Source: Rhea pennata (lineage: Eukaryota > Chordata > Aves > Rheiformes > Rheidae). From it: a DNA stretch of 64,000 nt. The position numbers were made by a program, and so were the translations under genes. Shown piece after piece: positions 24,867 through 38,712 of the stretch (position 1 is the first letter of the stretch; each line of letters opens with the position of its first letter). The DNA is taken from contig NC_084667.1 in assembly GCF_028389875.1 (NCBI RefSeq), forward strand, positions 60,304,570 through 60,368,569, read 5' to 3'. The notes below the pieces were generated by a model. The model was not told where the DNA came from. It searched no databases and was given only the letters and a program-made list of their open reading frames with translations.

Positions 24867-26365
24867 ACTGAGTGTTGCAGGTACTAGTGGCCTTGATGAA
24901 GCACAGATGTCAGTGGTAAGAGCATTGACCAAGGTTTCTCTAGCTATATGAGAGGGCAGTAAACACAGAGCTGGTCAAAGAGACCAGAGGCACCCAAGGT
25001 AGAGAATGCACCTCGCTCTCACAGAACCCAAGGAGATGAAAGGAGGAAGGAGAATTCATTCCCTCCCTGACAACAAATAATGGTAAGTGTTGAAGTTATT
25101 TTGAGGAACGGAGAGTGACCAAAGAATTGTAACAGTGACCTGGTGCAGTGAGCTGATGTTCGTGATTGTGATGCTACATCCAGAGGCGAAAATTATGTGG
25201 TACAACATTGGCTGACAACACCACTCTTAGCCATGGGAACATGCCAGCAGTAAGAGTTCAGTCAAAGAACCTTGTAGTCCATGCCAAAAGAGAGGAGATA
25301 CCAAAGGGCTGGCTTAATTCCTGATTTTTCTCTCTTTCACTTGTGTCCTGTGTTTGAAACAAGATTTGAAAGCCTTTTAAGATGAAGACTTCAGTGCAGA
25401 ACAAATTTCTGAGCAGAGTTATTACCTTTGGTGCACGGAGCAAAAGCACCCCTTGGGGTGTTTGACAGGATATAGTGTCTGATTTGATGATGCAAACAAA
25501 AGAAGCCCTCTCCATGGAAGATTTAGTCTCTTGAATTTACTGATAATGTACACTCCTCCAATAAATCAAAATTCCACTTCACTCACTTAGACATCTATTC
25601 TGTACACTGCTGACATACAAGGAAATGCAAACTCCCATAATTATGAAAGAAAATGTACAGTATATCCTGTTAAATAAAGAGAAACCTCGGAAGTGGAGAA
25701 AGAGACTTGATTTATATTTAAAACGAGTTCTCTAAGATGAAAGCACATAGAGAGATGTAAAGCGATGCTCATGTCCAGTGGGGCACACACAACTTGTCTC
25801 AGTAGTTCTGCACCAGGACATGTAGGCAAGTTTGCACTCTGGAAAATCCTTGTCCTTCCCAGCTCAGCCCAGTAAATTCACCATAAAGAATTCACATTCA
25901 ACGTAACGTCACCCTGAAGAAGTCCCCTCCTCCCATGTCTTCTGGTGATAGGTATTAAAAAAAAATTCTCTGCCTAAGAATACTTCAGGGGTGGCTCACT
26001 GGCCAACTGGAGGTGTTCCCATCAGATCTAGGCCTCTCAGCTCCCTTCATACCAAGTGGAGAGAAACAGGCACTCTTAAGGTGTGTCATCTGCTTCTAAA
26101 TTAGACCCTTACATTGCAGGGGTGAGGGAACTGCCCCCTAAAAACCCTTGTTTCTGTCCTTTGAACATAACAGGAGTCTGGGGTGACTATTGACATGGAG
26201 ATATCTACAGGCAGCTAAAATCAGAGAAGTTGAATCCCAGCTTTGCAGTTAGTGAGAGAGACTCCACTCTGTGGGGACAATCCTACAAGGAGTTAAAGTC
26301 TAAAGCTCTCCAGCTCCCTGAAAGAGACTGCTTTGGGAATGTTATCTCATCTGTTTTAGAGCTTA
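24867..26365. other. Intergenic spacer between two CR1 copies
   Basis: This 1.5-kb stretch lies between oppositely oriented CR1 fragments. I see no exon, RNA gene or further repeat that I can support. Confidence 0.5.
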
Positions 26366-26730
26366 CAGAATCACAGAATGGTTGAGGTTGGAAGGGACAT
26401 CTGGAGATCAACTAATTCAACCCCCCTGCTCAAGCAGGGTCACCTAGAGCATGTTAGGCAGCATCACATCCAGGAAGGTTTTGAATATCTGCACAGAAGG
26501 AGACTCCACAACCTCTCTGGGCAACCTGTTCCAGTGCTCTCTCACTCTCACAGTAAAGAAATTCCTCCTCATATTCAGATGGAACATCCTGTGTTTCAAT
26601 TTGTGCCCCTTGCCTCTAGTCCTATCACATGGCACTTTGAAAAGAGTTTGGCCAAATCCCCTTGACACCCCCCCATTTAAGGTATTTGTATACATTGATA
26701 AGATCCCCTCTCAGTCTTCTCTTCTCCAGA
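26366..26730 (-). mobile_element. CR1 LINE 3' end, 5'-truncated (avian type)
   Basis: The plus strand begins with CAGAATCACAGAATGGTTGA followed by GGTTGGAAGGGACAT, the reverse complement of the CR1 3' terminus. It then runs antisense through AACCTCTCTGGGCAACCTGT, TCCAGTGCTCTCTCACTCTC and GATAAGATCCCCTCTCAGTC to CTTCTCTTCTCCAG, where homology stops. This is the usual short 5'-truncated insertion of about 365 bp. A minus-strand open frame across it gives the familiar fragment FFTVRVREHWNRLPREVVES seen in many bird CR1 tails; it is not a host gene. Confidence 0.95.
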
Positions 26731-28259
26731 AGATGTGATGAATTGCTCCCAGGGACTGCTTACATGTCTCCTGTTGACTGTACAAGGAGGCCTAGCTTGT
26801 GCTTTCACAGGGCCAGTAAGTTAGGCGAGATGAGTCCCAAATGTACCACCTCACCTGAAGGTGCTATGAAACTGCACCAATAAGAGAATCAAGGGGCTGT
26901 GGCTACTCTGTCACACCTTGTTCTGCAAAGCACAGTAAATTGCTCTAAAAAAGGTCAGCAGAATTCTTAGAACAGCTTTGAATATATCTGTCAGTTCAAA
27001 GCAGCTTTAGGGTATATTTAGCCTATCATCCCAAAACATAGCAATCCTTGCTTGCCCTGGCAACCCTCTGCTCCTTCCTGTCATGTCAGCCCTTGCTAGG
27101 AGGCAGAGATAACATGGACTCTCTAATGCTCAGTGGATGGTTTCTGAAGCAGGAAACATAGGCAAACAACATAAACTAAAGGAAATCAAGCTGTGTTAAC
27201 TTGTCCTGGGGTCTAGACTGAACCAGCAATTTGTATGGTCAGCCACACCTGCCTGTATGTTCATACAAATCAAGCGCAATGAAATGTTGACAGAAGAGCC
27301 AAATGTTGTAAGTCTGCTCCAAACCCAGGGTTTGCACTGTGCGGCTGCTTTCACAACTAGACAGGGTCCGAGGCCTTGGCTGAGCCCTGCTATTTCAAGG
27401 AGCCTGGATGATGGAACGTCAAATTAAACTGAAGTGCATCCTTCCCCCAGCTCCCATTTCACCCAGCCCCATCATTTCAGAAGTGAACGGGAGCACAGCC
27501 AGTGTAATGTAACATAGATCTAGATATGCGGGAGCCACGGTAATATTCGGACGTAGACTGCATGCCAGACACGCACAGCCAAAATGCCAAACCCCTCGTC
27601 TGCTCTGTGTGCTTGCTTTGCGTGGGTGAGGAGCTGGTGTGTGTGACAGATGAGGAGAGCTGTGAAACAGGCAGGTCAGCGCTGTGGTGAGGGTCAGTGC
27701 TATTTCCACGGCTGCAAGATGCTCTAATTATAGTGTTGGGAAGGCTGGAAGCTGCCAGATTTGATTCAGCAATAAAGAATCCTCATGTGGCACAGGAGCT
27801 AGAAACGAAAAAACACTTGTTGTTTTGTTTTGCTCTTGTTTCCTTAACCAAGTGAGGGACAAAATCTCTGAGGAAGGAAAGACAACTTTAAGGTTAAAAT
27901 AGAGCCCCAGGAATCTTGAACGAATGTATAATTAGACACTCAGAAAAAAGTCAAGGCAACATCGTGTTTATTGTGCTGGCTCCGTCTCCTGCGCTTTTGG
28001 CACTGTGTTTTTTCACTTGCGCTTCAGACAATTGACTGGGCCATTAAACATTCTTCACCAGTATAAACAGAGGACGAAGCTCTGTGGCTCACTCAAGCGC
28101 AGTCTTTTGGTGGGTGTTGCTCTTCGAGAGTGTTCAGGCAAGTACATGACTTTATATATATCGAGATACTCCTCTCTGCTACCTTCTCTGTGCTCTGCTC
28201 TGCCTTCCTTCAGAACTGTTGCAGGGTTGCTCATCAGATATTAGTGGATTTATAGCAGT

Positions 28260-28298
28260 ATTTCCTTCTTCTTCTCCTTCTTTTTCTTTTTTTTGCTC
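28260..28298. repeat. Pyrimidine-rich tract
   Basis: An imperfect (CTT)n/T tract. It is simple low-complexity sequence. Confidence 0.7.
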
Positions 28299-28406
28299 TG
28301 ATTAATCCCCACGTAGCTGTGAGCTTCGCAACCCGCAGAAGCCTTTGGTCACAGCAGTGCAGAGCAATCATCTCCCTGGGAGTGCAGCGGGGTGTTTATG
28401 AGATGT

Positions 28407-28530
28407 GGGGTGAGGAATCGGACAACTTCAGCTCTCAGTTCTGCTGCTCACTTGCAAAGGAGCCTTGGGCAAGTCACTTTGCAGCCTGGTGCCTCAGTTT
28501 CCCCCTCTGACAGATGGAAAAAGTAGCCCA
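28407..28530 (+). repeat. MIR SINE relic
   Basis: CCTTGGGCAAGTCACTTTGC, then AGCCTGGTGCCTCAGTTTCC, then CCCTCTGACAGATGGAAAAA follows the MIR core and tail almost block for block ('cttgggcaagtcacttaacctctctgtgcctcagtttcctcatctgtaaaatggg'). It is the clearest MIR copy in the window. Confidence 0.75.
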
Positions 28531-31500
28531 TAGCTATTGTCATAGACTTTGATGAAAACAGCAATCAGATATGAGAAATGAATTTAGTGTTACCACTAAT
28601 GATGCTAGCAATGGTTTAATGAATCAGCTTCTGAAAATGCTGCCCATTCTTTGCCTGCACCAGCTTTCTCCACGCCTTACTCCTGTAGGGTCTCTAATTG
28701 CATTAGAGAGCCTTGTGTTCCTGCAACATGCCTCTGCTTGTCCTGTACTTCAGCCACCTTTCTTCCAACTATCTCCTTCAGAAACTCAGTGGAGCATGTT
28801 ACCTTCTTTTCTTCTTTTTCCCCGAAGATCCCCACTTTACATACTTGCTCTTGTTTTAAGCTTAGACAGCCTTGCACATTCCCTCCTCCCCTCTCTCATG
28901 TCCTCTCCAGGGGCAGGGTATTGCCCGGTGGTTACAGCCAGCTAAAAGTTCAGCTGTGCAGAACAGCTGGCTAGATCACCAGCACGTCAAATGTCAGGTA
29001 AATCAGACAGTGATTTGTGCTGGCTATTCCTCCTTGGGAGAGAGGGTGCTTACTCTCATTTTTTCTGTTGTTGTCCAAGTACTTACATTAGACATCAAGA
29101 TGATTTCTTTCTTGCATCTGAGAGAGAGGAAGTAGCTAGGAACCAGTATCTGGTGTAATGCCAGAGCAATGGAGCAGTATCCAGGACACACTGTGATCTA
29201 TTTACTGTATCACTATTCCTCAAGCAGGGATCCATCACCAAAATTCAGATACCCTGTAAACAATACGTTGTAAAAACATCTAAATTCATATACATTGATA
29301 CCCTTTAATTTTATCCAGGATTGTGTTTAATCAAATCTAAGCCAAATTTATCCTAAACAACAGTAATAGTAGCAAATATTGAACCGGAGAGGAACTCAGT
29401 CCATTTTCTCTGCCTTGCAGACTTATGATTTATGCAAACTGCAAAACTGCTGAAGCAAACACAAGTACAAGAGAGGGTACAAATGCACAGCAATCCTCTC
29501 TGAGAGGTGACCATGCTGGCTGTAATGCTCTATTCCAGTCTATTTACAAATTATTAAACATATTGACTGCAGCTTCATATTTTGAAATCAAGAAGACATA
29601 GAATCCATTTTTATTGCTTTATTAACCTTTTTTATTTAACCTGGTAATAAAACTACTCAACTGTGTGGTGAAATCTCGATTAAAATTTGCCTTAGCTCCA
29701 GGAGCCACACAGATAAATGTGCTAGTAGTTATCTAAGTTGGTTTCCTGGTAAAAGCTTTGCTCTGCTATCAGATTCTGTTATGTGGCACATAGATTCCTG
29801 CTTTACAGCCAGCATCATTTCAGGAGGTAGTTTGAAAGCTTTCGGGCTCTTCCAATGATTGCTTTGCTTTTCTTTCATAGCAATTACAGTCCTTTCATTT
29901 AATTTCAATGGAAACTTTAGTGTTTTAGACCTTGCCCATGTAGCTGAATGCTCATCTCTGGATCTTATTTCCAGTCCTCAGGAGGACTGGTTTTGATGAC
30001 CTAGTCTGATTACAGCATCTTTGACAGCTTTAAAGGAATTTGCTCAGGGGAAGGAGACAGCTGCTGTTCTCATGAAGGATTTATCTGAACAGGCCTCCCA
30101 AGCTGGCCATGTCAGTATGAGATGCTGCCTGCACTTTTCATCGTGATCAACAGGTACGTCCAAAAATGGTTTTGTGTTCTTGCGTTACATAGGTCAGTGT
30201 AGAGAGAGCCTCTATAATAAAACTGCTTAAACTACTTCTGTCAAAATACTGCAGCTTCTTGGCTTCTTTTCCCTTCTGTAATATAGTCAGTCTCTCTCCA
30301 GAAACTGTGGGTCAGATCTTTAGTCTGCTGTAAACCGTCATTACTCCTTCAATTTATATAGTTCCAGGGCAGGAACTGTCTCTTTACTGATGTCTGTAGG
30401 TGTTATACTGCCCTGGTCTTAAACAAGACAAATGAAAACTAGCATATTATTTATGATCAATAATAATCATTGTTAGGAGCTGATATTATTAACAGGTGGT
30501 GCAATAAAATGTATTAATGAGTTTTGGGGGATTGAATCGGTATAAACGTAATACAACAACTTGCTCCTTTAGATCTTATTTTGCCATTAATGCTAAAAAA
30601 AAAAAAGGTTAATAACATTTCAGACCCACAGCAACCAACTTTGTGAAGGAAGAAGATCTAAGCCACTTACACTGTGTGGAGCAGGAAAAGTCTATGTTAC
30701 CAGCCAAGTGTCATTCCCAACCCCAAGAACTGACCTCCATTTTATTCCTATAAAGTACCTAGAGTGAACAGGCCATCATTCAGATAGGAATGTTTTGTAA
30801 TAAATGATCTTGGCAATTTTCTGAAATTAGAAATTATTAATCATATATGCATCCTACAGGAGCTGCTTGACTTTTCAGAGCAAAGGAATCAAAGATTTCA
30901 GACAGAAGGGGTTTGGCTGCCCTTTTAGGGTTACACACTCCTAAGGTCAGAACTACTGTTATATATACCATTGGGCAGAATCAAGATATGAGGTAATTCT
31001 TCCACAAGACATCTCCAGCACTGTTTTTGTGCAAAGTGACCCCTGTGTAAGCAGGTGGCCCAGAGAACTGAGGACTGCTTGGTACACTGGAGTGCTAGTT
31101 TCTTGCCTCCAGGGCTGCCCCCCAAATCTGAGTCCAGATCAACAAGTAAAGATGACATAAACCACCAGTTCCATCTGCTCCAAATCTCCCCCTTTCTCTT
31201 CCTCTGTCACACTTAAATAAGTTGCACATTCCTAGAAAAAAGGAAATGGAGTCATTTTGCTGTTGTGCAAGTAGTTGATTTCCATTCAGTGAACCCAAAG
31301 GAACTGAAGGGGTGCTCTCTGAAATGGCAGTGGGGAGCACAGAAAAGGTCTTGTCTCACAGCCATTCAAACCCACATGACTGTTGGCCTGGTGCTTACCT
31401 GATCCTCTTCTCCAGCACTGATGCTGGTTCACACACAGTCTCTGTCTTCCCAGATCCTTCTGAGAGACATGACAGAGTAGCGGCTCAAGGAGCCACCTTC

Positions 31501-32556
31501 TTCCTGTGAATCAGTCTAAGGAAACTCTCTCATGTTCTGTTCTCAGATGCACTTTACACCCATACTTTTGCCAAAGGACACATATTACACCCAATGAAAT
31601 CTTGCAGGCTTCAGCAAGTGTGTCCTTCTCCACATGCTCACCTGAAACAGATGTGCCTCATTTTGCTCACCCACCATCCCCCGGTAGTGGACTGCAATCA
31701 GATCTGCAGCATTTGCTGCCACCATAGCAAATGCCAGGCAAAAAGTCTCCCAGTATAGCTTGATGAATCTTGGCCAGAAGAGCAGATGAGGAGTAGGCAG
31801 GCTACTGGGCTTAGAAACAGGAACCAGGTGTCTTTGTGCAGCAACTGGTATATGTGGGAGAAATTCATTTAAAGAGAAGAAAATGTGAGGCAGATACTTT
31901 GCTCATGTGTTGCAAGCATAGAGTGTATTATTCAGAAGATTATGCTGTAAGTAAGCGCCAAAAGACTGGAAATTCACCAGTCATAATAAGCTAGTGATAG
32001 CAGACAAGCCAGTGGAAATGGGACAGATGAAAGTACTTGGCCATTTGGCAGCAGCCAGCAAAACTATAGCTCAAGAGAGCAGAGTGTCAACCTCACAGTC
32101 AAATTGTGCCCTGCACATTAAAATGACTTTAACCAGAGGGAAATAAATTATTGTGCTAGTCAGAGAAGACACTTGATATCTTGCTTTGGGATCAAAAGTT
32201 CTTTGCCCCAGTCTTCATGTTTTGCATGACTTCACTTGACTGAAGAGCAAGTTCTGGTATTACACATGCACAGCAAATTTCCACTGACTGCAATGTATTT
32301 GCATGGGTATAAGAGGAAGACAGATTGACCCAAAGTGCCCTAACAAATAAATTTTGCTTTTTTAATAAAGATCTATTAGTCTCATAGATTACAAAAGCAG
32401 AGGTCAAATCCTGCCTGGTTTCTGCATGCAAAACACTTCAGTGGAGACAACATCCGTGGTTATGAAGGGTCAGGCCTCCTTTCATGTTCTTTTAGAGATT
32501 TTGCACATAAAAGATTTTTAGGGAAAATATATCTCATTCAAACAGACAGCGACTTT

Positions 32557-32627
32557 CCTGGAAAGCAGTCTTATAGTATCTCATGCTAATATCCTGGAAA
32601 GCAGTCTTATAGTATCTCATGCTAATA
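32557..32627. repeat. Recent 36-bp tandem duplication
   Basis: The unit beginning CCTGGAAAGCAGTCTTATAG and ending CATGCTAAT occurs twice head to tail (32557-32592 and from 32593) with essentially no divergence. The near identity points to a recent duplication or a length polymorphism. Confidence 0.95.
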
Positions 32628-33321
32628 GCTTCTTGTTTGGACTTGACAGATACGTCTGTTGAGGAAGTTGACAATTTCCTAGCTTCAGCACTATGCATGC
32701 AGCAAGCGTCAAAGCTCGACAAAAACAGAAGTGTCACAGAAAGGTGTTTTAAATCTAGTCTGAGTGTTACTGAGCTGGAATCACAGAGACAGGAGAAGTC
32801 TTATTCTGGAAGGAAGAGTTGTTTCATCACCTTTCCGTCACCTTTATCTTGGGGACAGAATGAACCTTTTTTGGTCCAGTGTGGTACAACAGGAATCAAT
32901 TTGGTTGATAAAACGAGAGCTCAATTCCAATCCTCCTGCCTTCAGACACCATGAATTCACCATCTGTCTCACCTGTGCAACGGCTTACTCCTTGCTGTTG
33001 CATTTGTCTATCTTTAAAAGGAAAGGTGATATAATTTCCGTTGTTTCACTAAAGAGACTGATTGAAAGGCTCAGATGAGAGGATGAAAAGTATGCTGATG
33101 AAGATTTCCCACATCAGGAAAAGCTGATTTATTGAAACAGAAATGATTGCCACAAGTATATAATTTAGGCTAAAAGGTTTCTTGGTCTTGGACTAAATTT
33201 CTGATAAAAATGAAAGAGAGAAAAGGCAAAAAGATGAGAGAGAGCCAATACTGTCACAAGGTAGCTAATGTTAACTTGTTAAGGTCACTGGGAGGGACAT
33301 CCCATTTTAAAGATCTAATCC

Positions 33322-33355
33322 AAATCTGTCAGGGATCAAAATCTGTCAGGGATCA
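33322..33355. repeat. 17-bp tandem duplication
   Basis: AAATCTGTCAGGGATCA is repeated twice in direct tandem. Confidence 0.95.
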
Positions 33356-34239
33356 TGTTTTCACATTCTCCAGTAAAAACCTGTCCTAGTCTCAGCTCTT
33401 CCTACATAAGACGTAGACCTTCTTGGAGGGAGTAGGTCCCTCTGACACTCCTGCAGAAATGTCAACGGGTCCAACGATGCTCTGCTTTGGAACAAAAACA
33501 CAGCTCAAACACAGCAAAAACACATCTTTGCACATTTGGTTGTGCAAAACAGAGCTGTCTTTCTGCGTAACTTACCTGCACATCCTGATGTCCGGAAGTG
33601 TTCTTTGATGTGCTGCCTGCATTTTCCTATTTTTAATTTCCTCATCTCTGTTAAAACTGAGAGTTAATTGAATATAGGCTCCAGAAGCACTTGGTCATTT
33701 TTGAAAATTGTACGGATTACTCTTTGTTAAAATTACTTATTCTGCTTTGAAAACACCAGCCTCCAAGGGTTGGAGAGGTGGAGGAGAAAGACTCACATGC
33801 TAATTACAAGAAATTAAATCCAGAAAAAATATCCTCCTTAGTGGACGTTAATATAATTAAGATTAGTGTAAAATGACTACCAAAGACACAAGGATTTGCC
33901 ATTTGCTTTCATTTTCTTCCTCCACTATCATCCTCCAAGCTATTTCCAATTCGTGTGGCTCACGAATTTGGACTTTTCTCGGGCTTCCATCTGTCCTTCT
34001 CTACAGTTTTCCGTTCTTCTTTCATGTCACTAATCTAATCTAATCCCCCTCCAAGGTGACACTGCAAATGGATCTCAAGAGCATTTGCATCACTGCCTTC
34101 AAATCATCTTTATGCAACAATACTTATTTCGAGATGGTTTACAATTCCCTTGGCTTCTTCCTTTCTCACTGCCTTGCAAAGCTTAGGTCCCATTTGCTGC
34201 CCTTCTCAGGATCAATCTGGGTATTAATGGCTACCAATT

Positions 34240-34330
34240 TTCTCAAATCCATTAAGTGTCCCACTGAAGTCAACAGGAGCCTTTTGATATCTACACGATT
34301 TAGGCGAGACTACTAATCCCCATTTTAGAC
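34240..34330. repeat. Ancient amniote repeat relic
   Basis: GTGTCCCACTGAAGTCAACA, then GGAGCCTTTTGA and a GATTTAGGCG block resemble the sauropsid pattern 'tcccattgaagtcaatgggagc...'. It is diverged and was identified by eye. Confidence 0.4.
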
Positions 34331-37300
34331 TATATCCTGCATTTATCCTAGCCTGAATTCTCAGGCCAAAATTCACTTGGGGAAATTGGTAATCATTAAA
34401 AAAAGCACCAATCAACACAACATGGAACACAAAGTGGATGCTGCTATAATGCAATTCCTAAGATAATTCTGTTCTTGATTTTTTATTGGTTTTTATTATG
34501 CTTTTTTGCCTCCTCTTTTATTTTATGTCAGCTCAGCCATCCACCTTCTGGCAGTTGTTTCAGTCTTCTCATTCATCTCATGATGAATCTCATCTCAACA
34601 ACAGTCCAGGATGCTTTAGGGAGAGGACCTATTACCACTCCTTTTAGTTCCTAAAATATGAAGACAGGGTGATAAAAGGTCTTTCAGAATCACCATACTC
34701 ACTTCAGCTCCATCCATCTCCTGCCTTCAGCTCAACAGGATTGACTGATGTGGAAAGAGCAAGCCAACAGTAGATATTAGCATTTGGTTACTTGGTAACT
34801 CTTCCTTAATCAATATATGCCTTACATTTTAGATCCCAGTGGTAGGATGAACAGAATGGAGGAGAAAACCTCATATGGAATAAACCTAACGGTTTATGAG
34901 ACATTTCCAAAATAAAAATGTATGTTGGATGACAAATAATAGCTTGACTGTAATCTCAGGAGTCTAATTATGAAATGGATGCGGAAACATTCTGTAACTG
35001 TTTAGAAAGTTCACTTCAGCAGCACAGAAATTCTCTCTATATTTACTATATATCATCATGAGTTCTCTCAGGTTATGTGTAATATCTATCCAGAAAGACG
35101 TGTGAATAAGAGAGGTAATTTTAAAAAGTGGAGACAGATCCATGCCTGTTATAAGTCATTGGATTCATGCTAGAGATGAGTTGAAACCAGGTTCTTCAAG
35201 AGAGTTAAATCTTTTCTAGGCAGTCCCAACAGAGCAGGAATCACTCTGCCCTGCACCAGGGATGTTCTCATCACAACACAAAATCCTACTACATATTTTG
35301 CTTGGTGTTTGCGTCTTTGTATTAAAGAAAAGTACAAACCCCTGCATGCTGCGAATTCAAAACTGCTGCCACAGAGCCAGGAAGAGAATCATGACTCAGA
35401 AGTGCCTGCCACATCCAGAAATAAAGCCTGGGCTCTGTCCTCAGAAATAAATCTTACTGTGTTGAATCAGATGGCTGCATGTGATATTACCATGCCTAAT
35501 TTAACATTTGCCAACAGCGGCAATCCAAGCCTGCAGTGCATGAATGAATGGTTCCAGGTCTGCGTACCTGCATCGAAACAGAGCCTGTACGTCTATGCGA
35601 TCATGAAAGCTTCCAAAGACGACTGGTAACACGTCAAAGGGAAAGTGAGGGGCTCTCAGGGAGGATAACTTTGTGATTCCTTCATGGAGCACCATAGCAA
35701 GAGTAGATTTGTGTTTTGTGCTGAGCACACTGTCATTCCCTGTTGGCAAACAGATCTGGATACAGCAGGTCTCTAAGCATCACAGGAATTAAGGAAAATA
35801 TGGAAAGGAAGACTGATTGCTTTCAGTGTAGTTGGCTACCCCGAAGTATCAAGTGTTACCAAACTACCTGACTACTCACTGCTTTGCCTCCATCATGCTT
35901 TGCTGTTGATATTTTTTCCAACTCCATAAAAATGCCTCCATTTGGGAACAAGCATCAGAAGAGAGATTAACCCTGACCATTCTATTATGGAATACACATG
36001 CAAATGCACAATCCAAAGGACAGATTTCTGTCCTAAAGATGGAATTTATATAGTGTTTTCCTTTCTGGAAGGTCTGAGGAGGACAAATGGTGCTGTATGG
36101 TGTCTCACAGGTGCTCTCCATCTTTCAACAGCAAATCTGTTTCTTCAGAGGCAAAAAAAAGAAGGTGGCACATGTTTAATTATGCTGTGTGGAGCAGTTC
36201 TCCTTTTTATTTCCTGATGTATTGCCTGACTGGTGGAAAATCACTCTTGGCAAACACAAAACTTACCTTGCTGCCAAAAGGTGCATCTCTAAATTATTAA
36301 TCAAGAGCACAGAGAACCACGAAAGGTGGAATATTGAACAAAGGCTCAGCTGACACTCTGGAAGTTGAGGAAGATACGGAAGACTCCCTTTTAATTTATT
36401 TATTCCTTTTCTGTTCTGTTATCCTGATATGCTGCTTCCAGTTACCACTGCACCCTGAACTGTATGGTATTACGTGATTTTGTTTTCAGATTGTTGGAGA
36501 TAAAGTTACTTCATTATTAATATATATGCGCTGTGCATATCCATAAATATTGTATATATACGTGTGTGTAAACCTACTGGAAGTGTTAATAGTTAAGATA
36601 AACTAAGTCCATTATCGCAATGAGTGACTATTTCTATGACCCTATTTGCAATAAAACCAGATTCAATGATATGAGAAAATTGCTAGGTTTCGAAATAATT
36701 GAACCAGGCCAGATGAATCCCCACAAAGGCATCATTTACAAAGTACTTTGCTTGTCTAAAATATTTATTCCTGCAGAAGGAAATGGAAAAAGAGTTCATA
36801 TGGTTACACAGCTATCCTCTGAGCATAAAATTGTTTTATCATGTTATATTTATTTCCTAGACATCTTCCATGAGAGTATTGCAGGAAAATACTGGCTATG
36901 CAGTTAGTTCCTTTGTGTGGACTGTTCGTATTTATTCACTGGGAAGTCAATCATGTTTTGTTCAGGCTTGTTTTGTTTTTCTGCTGAGCAACCACTTAAG
37001 CAACTCTTTTCATGCAAAAACGTATTTGCACATACAATGTAAATGTACCATTCAATGTCAGTACTGCACAGATATTTGAGGTATCTTTGCTTTTTCTGCT
37101 ATGTAACATAGGAAGTAGCAGCAGAGTTCACCCTCAAAAGATTGGCTTTCCTGATTAAGGCTGCAACGGTCATGCTTAAGGACTCCATCAGTAGTTACAG
37201 ATATTTTTATTTTGTTTTATATTGGAAGCCTGGATAGATTTTTACTATTAAATGCTTCCAGCAAAAAGCTTCCAAGCAATCTACAGACAAAGAATTATTC

Positions 37301-38512
37301 CCAGCAATTATCCACTGAATAAATCTGAATAATGAATATGCTCACAGAAGTCACTATCTATTTGTGAGCAATTAACCAAAAGAAATAGAGGTGACATTCA
37401 TAAGCTAAATAATTCATTTATGAATTTTTTGTCCAGCTTTAGTTCTGACACATGTTGCATGAAATTAGATCAAAGCTTAGATGAAAAATTACTTTAAATA
37501 GGAGAGTAATATTAAAGAAAATTCTTCCAGCTTCCAAAGCACATTATCCCAATGTTGTATCAATCACTCATTACAAGTGATTTAAAAGACTACTGAAGTT
37601 ATTCTCCTGGAATCTTTCACTTCATGCATTAAGCTGTGTTTTATTCCTATCATATTTCCAATTTTAGGTTGTTAAACTGCAATCAAAAGCACTTAGCAGG
37701 AATGGATCTGTCCCTGTTATGAGGTTTGAACTTCTGACACCTTTATCCACTGGAACTTGAGAGCCCAGGTAACTACGAATTATTCAAGCATTTACAACTG
37801 TTTCTATCAATTTAACGAGTCTGCAATGGAAAAAATTATGATAATGACACTATTAAATGATCATTCCTAGGATTTAAGTAGCAAGCTTGCATGAAAACAT
37901 ATAAACTGCCCTACAATTTTTCAATCAAATAAACAGAAAAAGTGTGTACCTTTAAGAGTAATCTCTAGAACCTAAAAGAATTGATATTCTAGCACCCAAA
38001 ATGACAAATATTGTCTCCACACTTTCATTTCTTGTAAACCAAAAAAAAACCCCAAAATTTCTTTCTCTTTTTAAAGAAAATCTCAATAATTTCTGACAAA
38101 TTGCTTAGAGAAACTATGAACCTTGCCTTAAAACCAGAGTCAGTGAAAAAGACAGGAACTCACATTTCTTATTCAAGTCTAAGGATTCGCAAGATCTCTG
38201 CAACTTTCTGCAGGAAAGTCTAAAGGAGGCTACAGAAGACCTTTTTATGTGCCTTGATGAATTACACTAGTAAAAATGAATGATAATTTCACCTAGAGAA
38301 AGTGAAGGATAGGTGAACTCTAGATTTTGACTTCCTTCTTTCCACCTCTACCAGTTTCACTGGCCAAAGTAGACTAGTAAATACCTTCTTATAATAATTA
38401 GTAGCAAGTGATTATTAAAGGGGAACAAGAGTAAAAGCTGGCAGCCATGGTTTAGAAGATTTTGTCACATTTCTGCCTAGGATCTGCTGTGTTTTGCACA
38501 CAGTATTAAAGA

Positions 38513-38671
38513 ATGATATTTCCGTACCAAAAGCTCAGTTCAGGTATTCCTAAAATAACTGCTGTGAAACGCTTGCAGGATGCATCGGGGAGTTTTACAA
38601 GCCCTGCAGCTGTGAGCTGCTTGCAGCATGAGGAAAAGCCCTCCATCACCCCAATGCACAGGCAAGAGAAG
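38513..38671 (+). CDS. Candidate first coding exon of the NRAC-like gene (uncertain)
   Basis: This is an open frame of 53 codons from an ATG at 38513 to a good splice donor (AAG|GTAAGG at 38672). It ends exactly in phase 0, the phase needed by the candidate exon at 40084 and by the supported exon at 41976. An in-frame stop lies two codons upstream of the ATG, and the frame runs into a stop just after the donor. Internal methionines offer shorter starts, for example 38654. The start context is weak and I cannot match the peptide to known NRAC N-termini, so this may be a 5' UTR exon or a chance frame. The case rests on position, donor quality and phase only. Confidence 0.3.
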
Positions 38672-38712
38672 GTAAGGTGAATCTCTCCAGATGGCTTTTA
38701 GATATGGTTCAT

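Larger units (their letters stand above)
26731..38512. other. Gene-free intergenic tract
   Basis: No supported exon was found. Listed separately are a MIR-like SINE (28407), a pyrimidine tract (28260), an A12 run (30595-30606), two short tandem duplications (32557 and 33322) and an ancient repeat relic (34240). The sequence becomes more AT-rich from about 36.4 to 38.3 kb, before the NRAC-like locus. Confidence 0.55.

Noticed and set aside
26378..26738. Several 73-95 codon frames on both strands
   Set aside because: All lie within the CR1 fragment; they are LINE tail sequence, not host genes.
37158..37176. TTAAGGCTGCAACGGTCATG, which looks like a hAT terminal repeat and could be the partner of the 63881 end
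   Set aside because: The match stops after about ten bases, it is 26 kb away and lacks the subterminal GAATATTC motifs.
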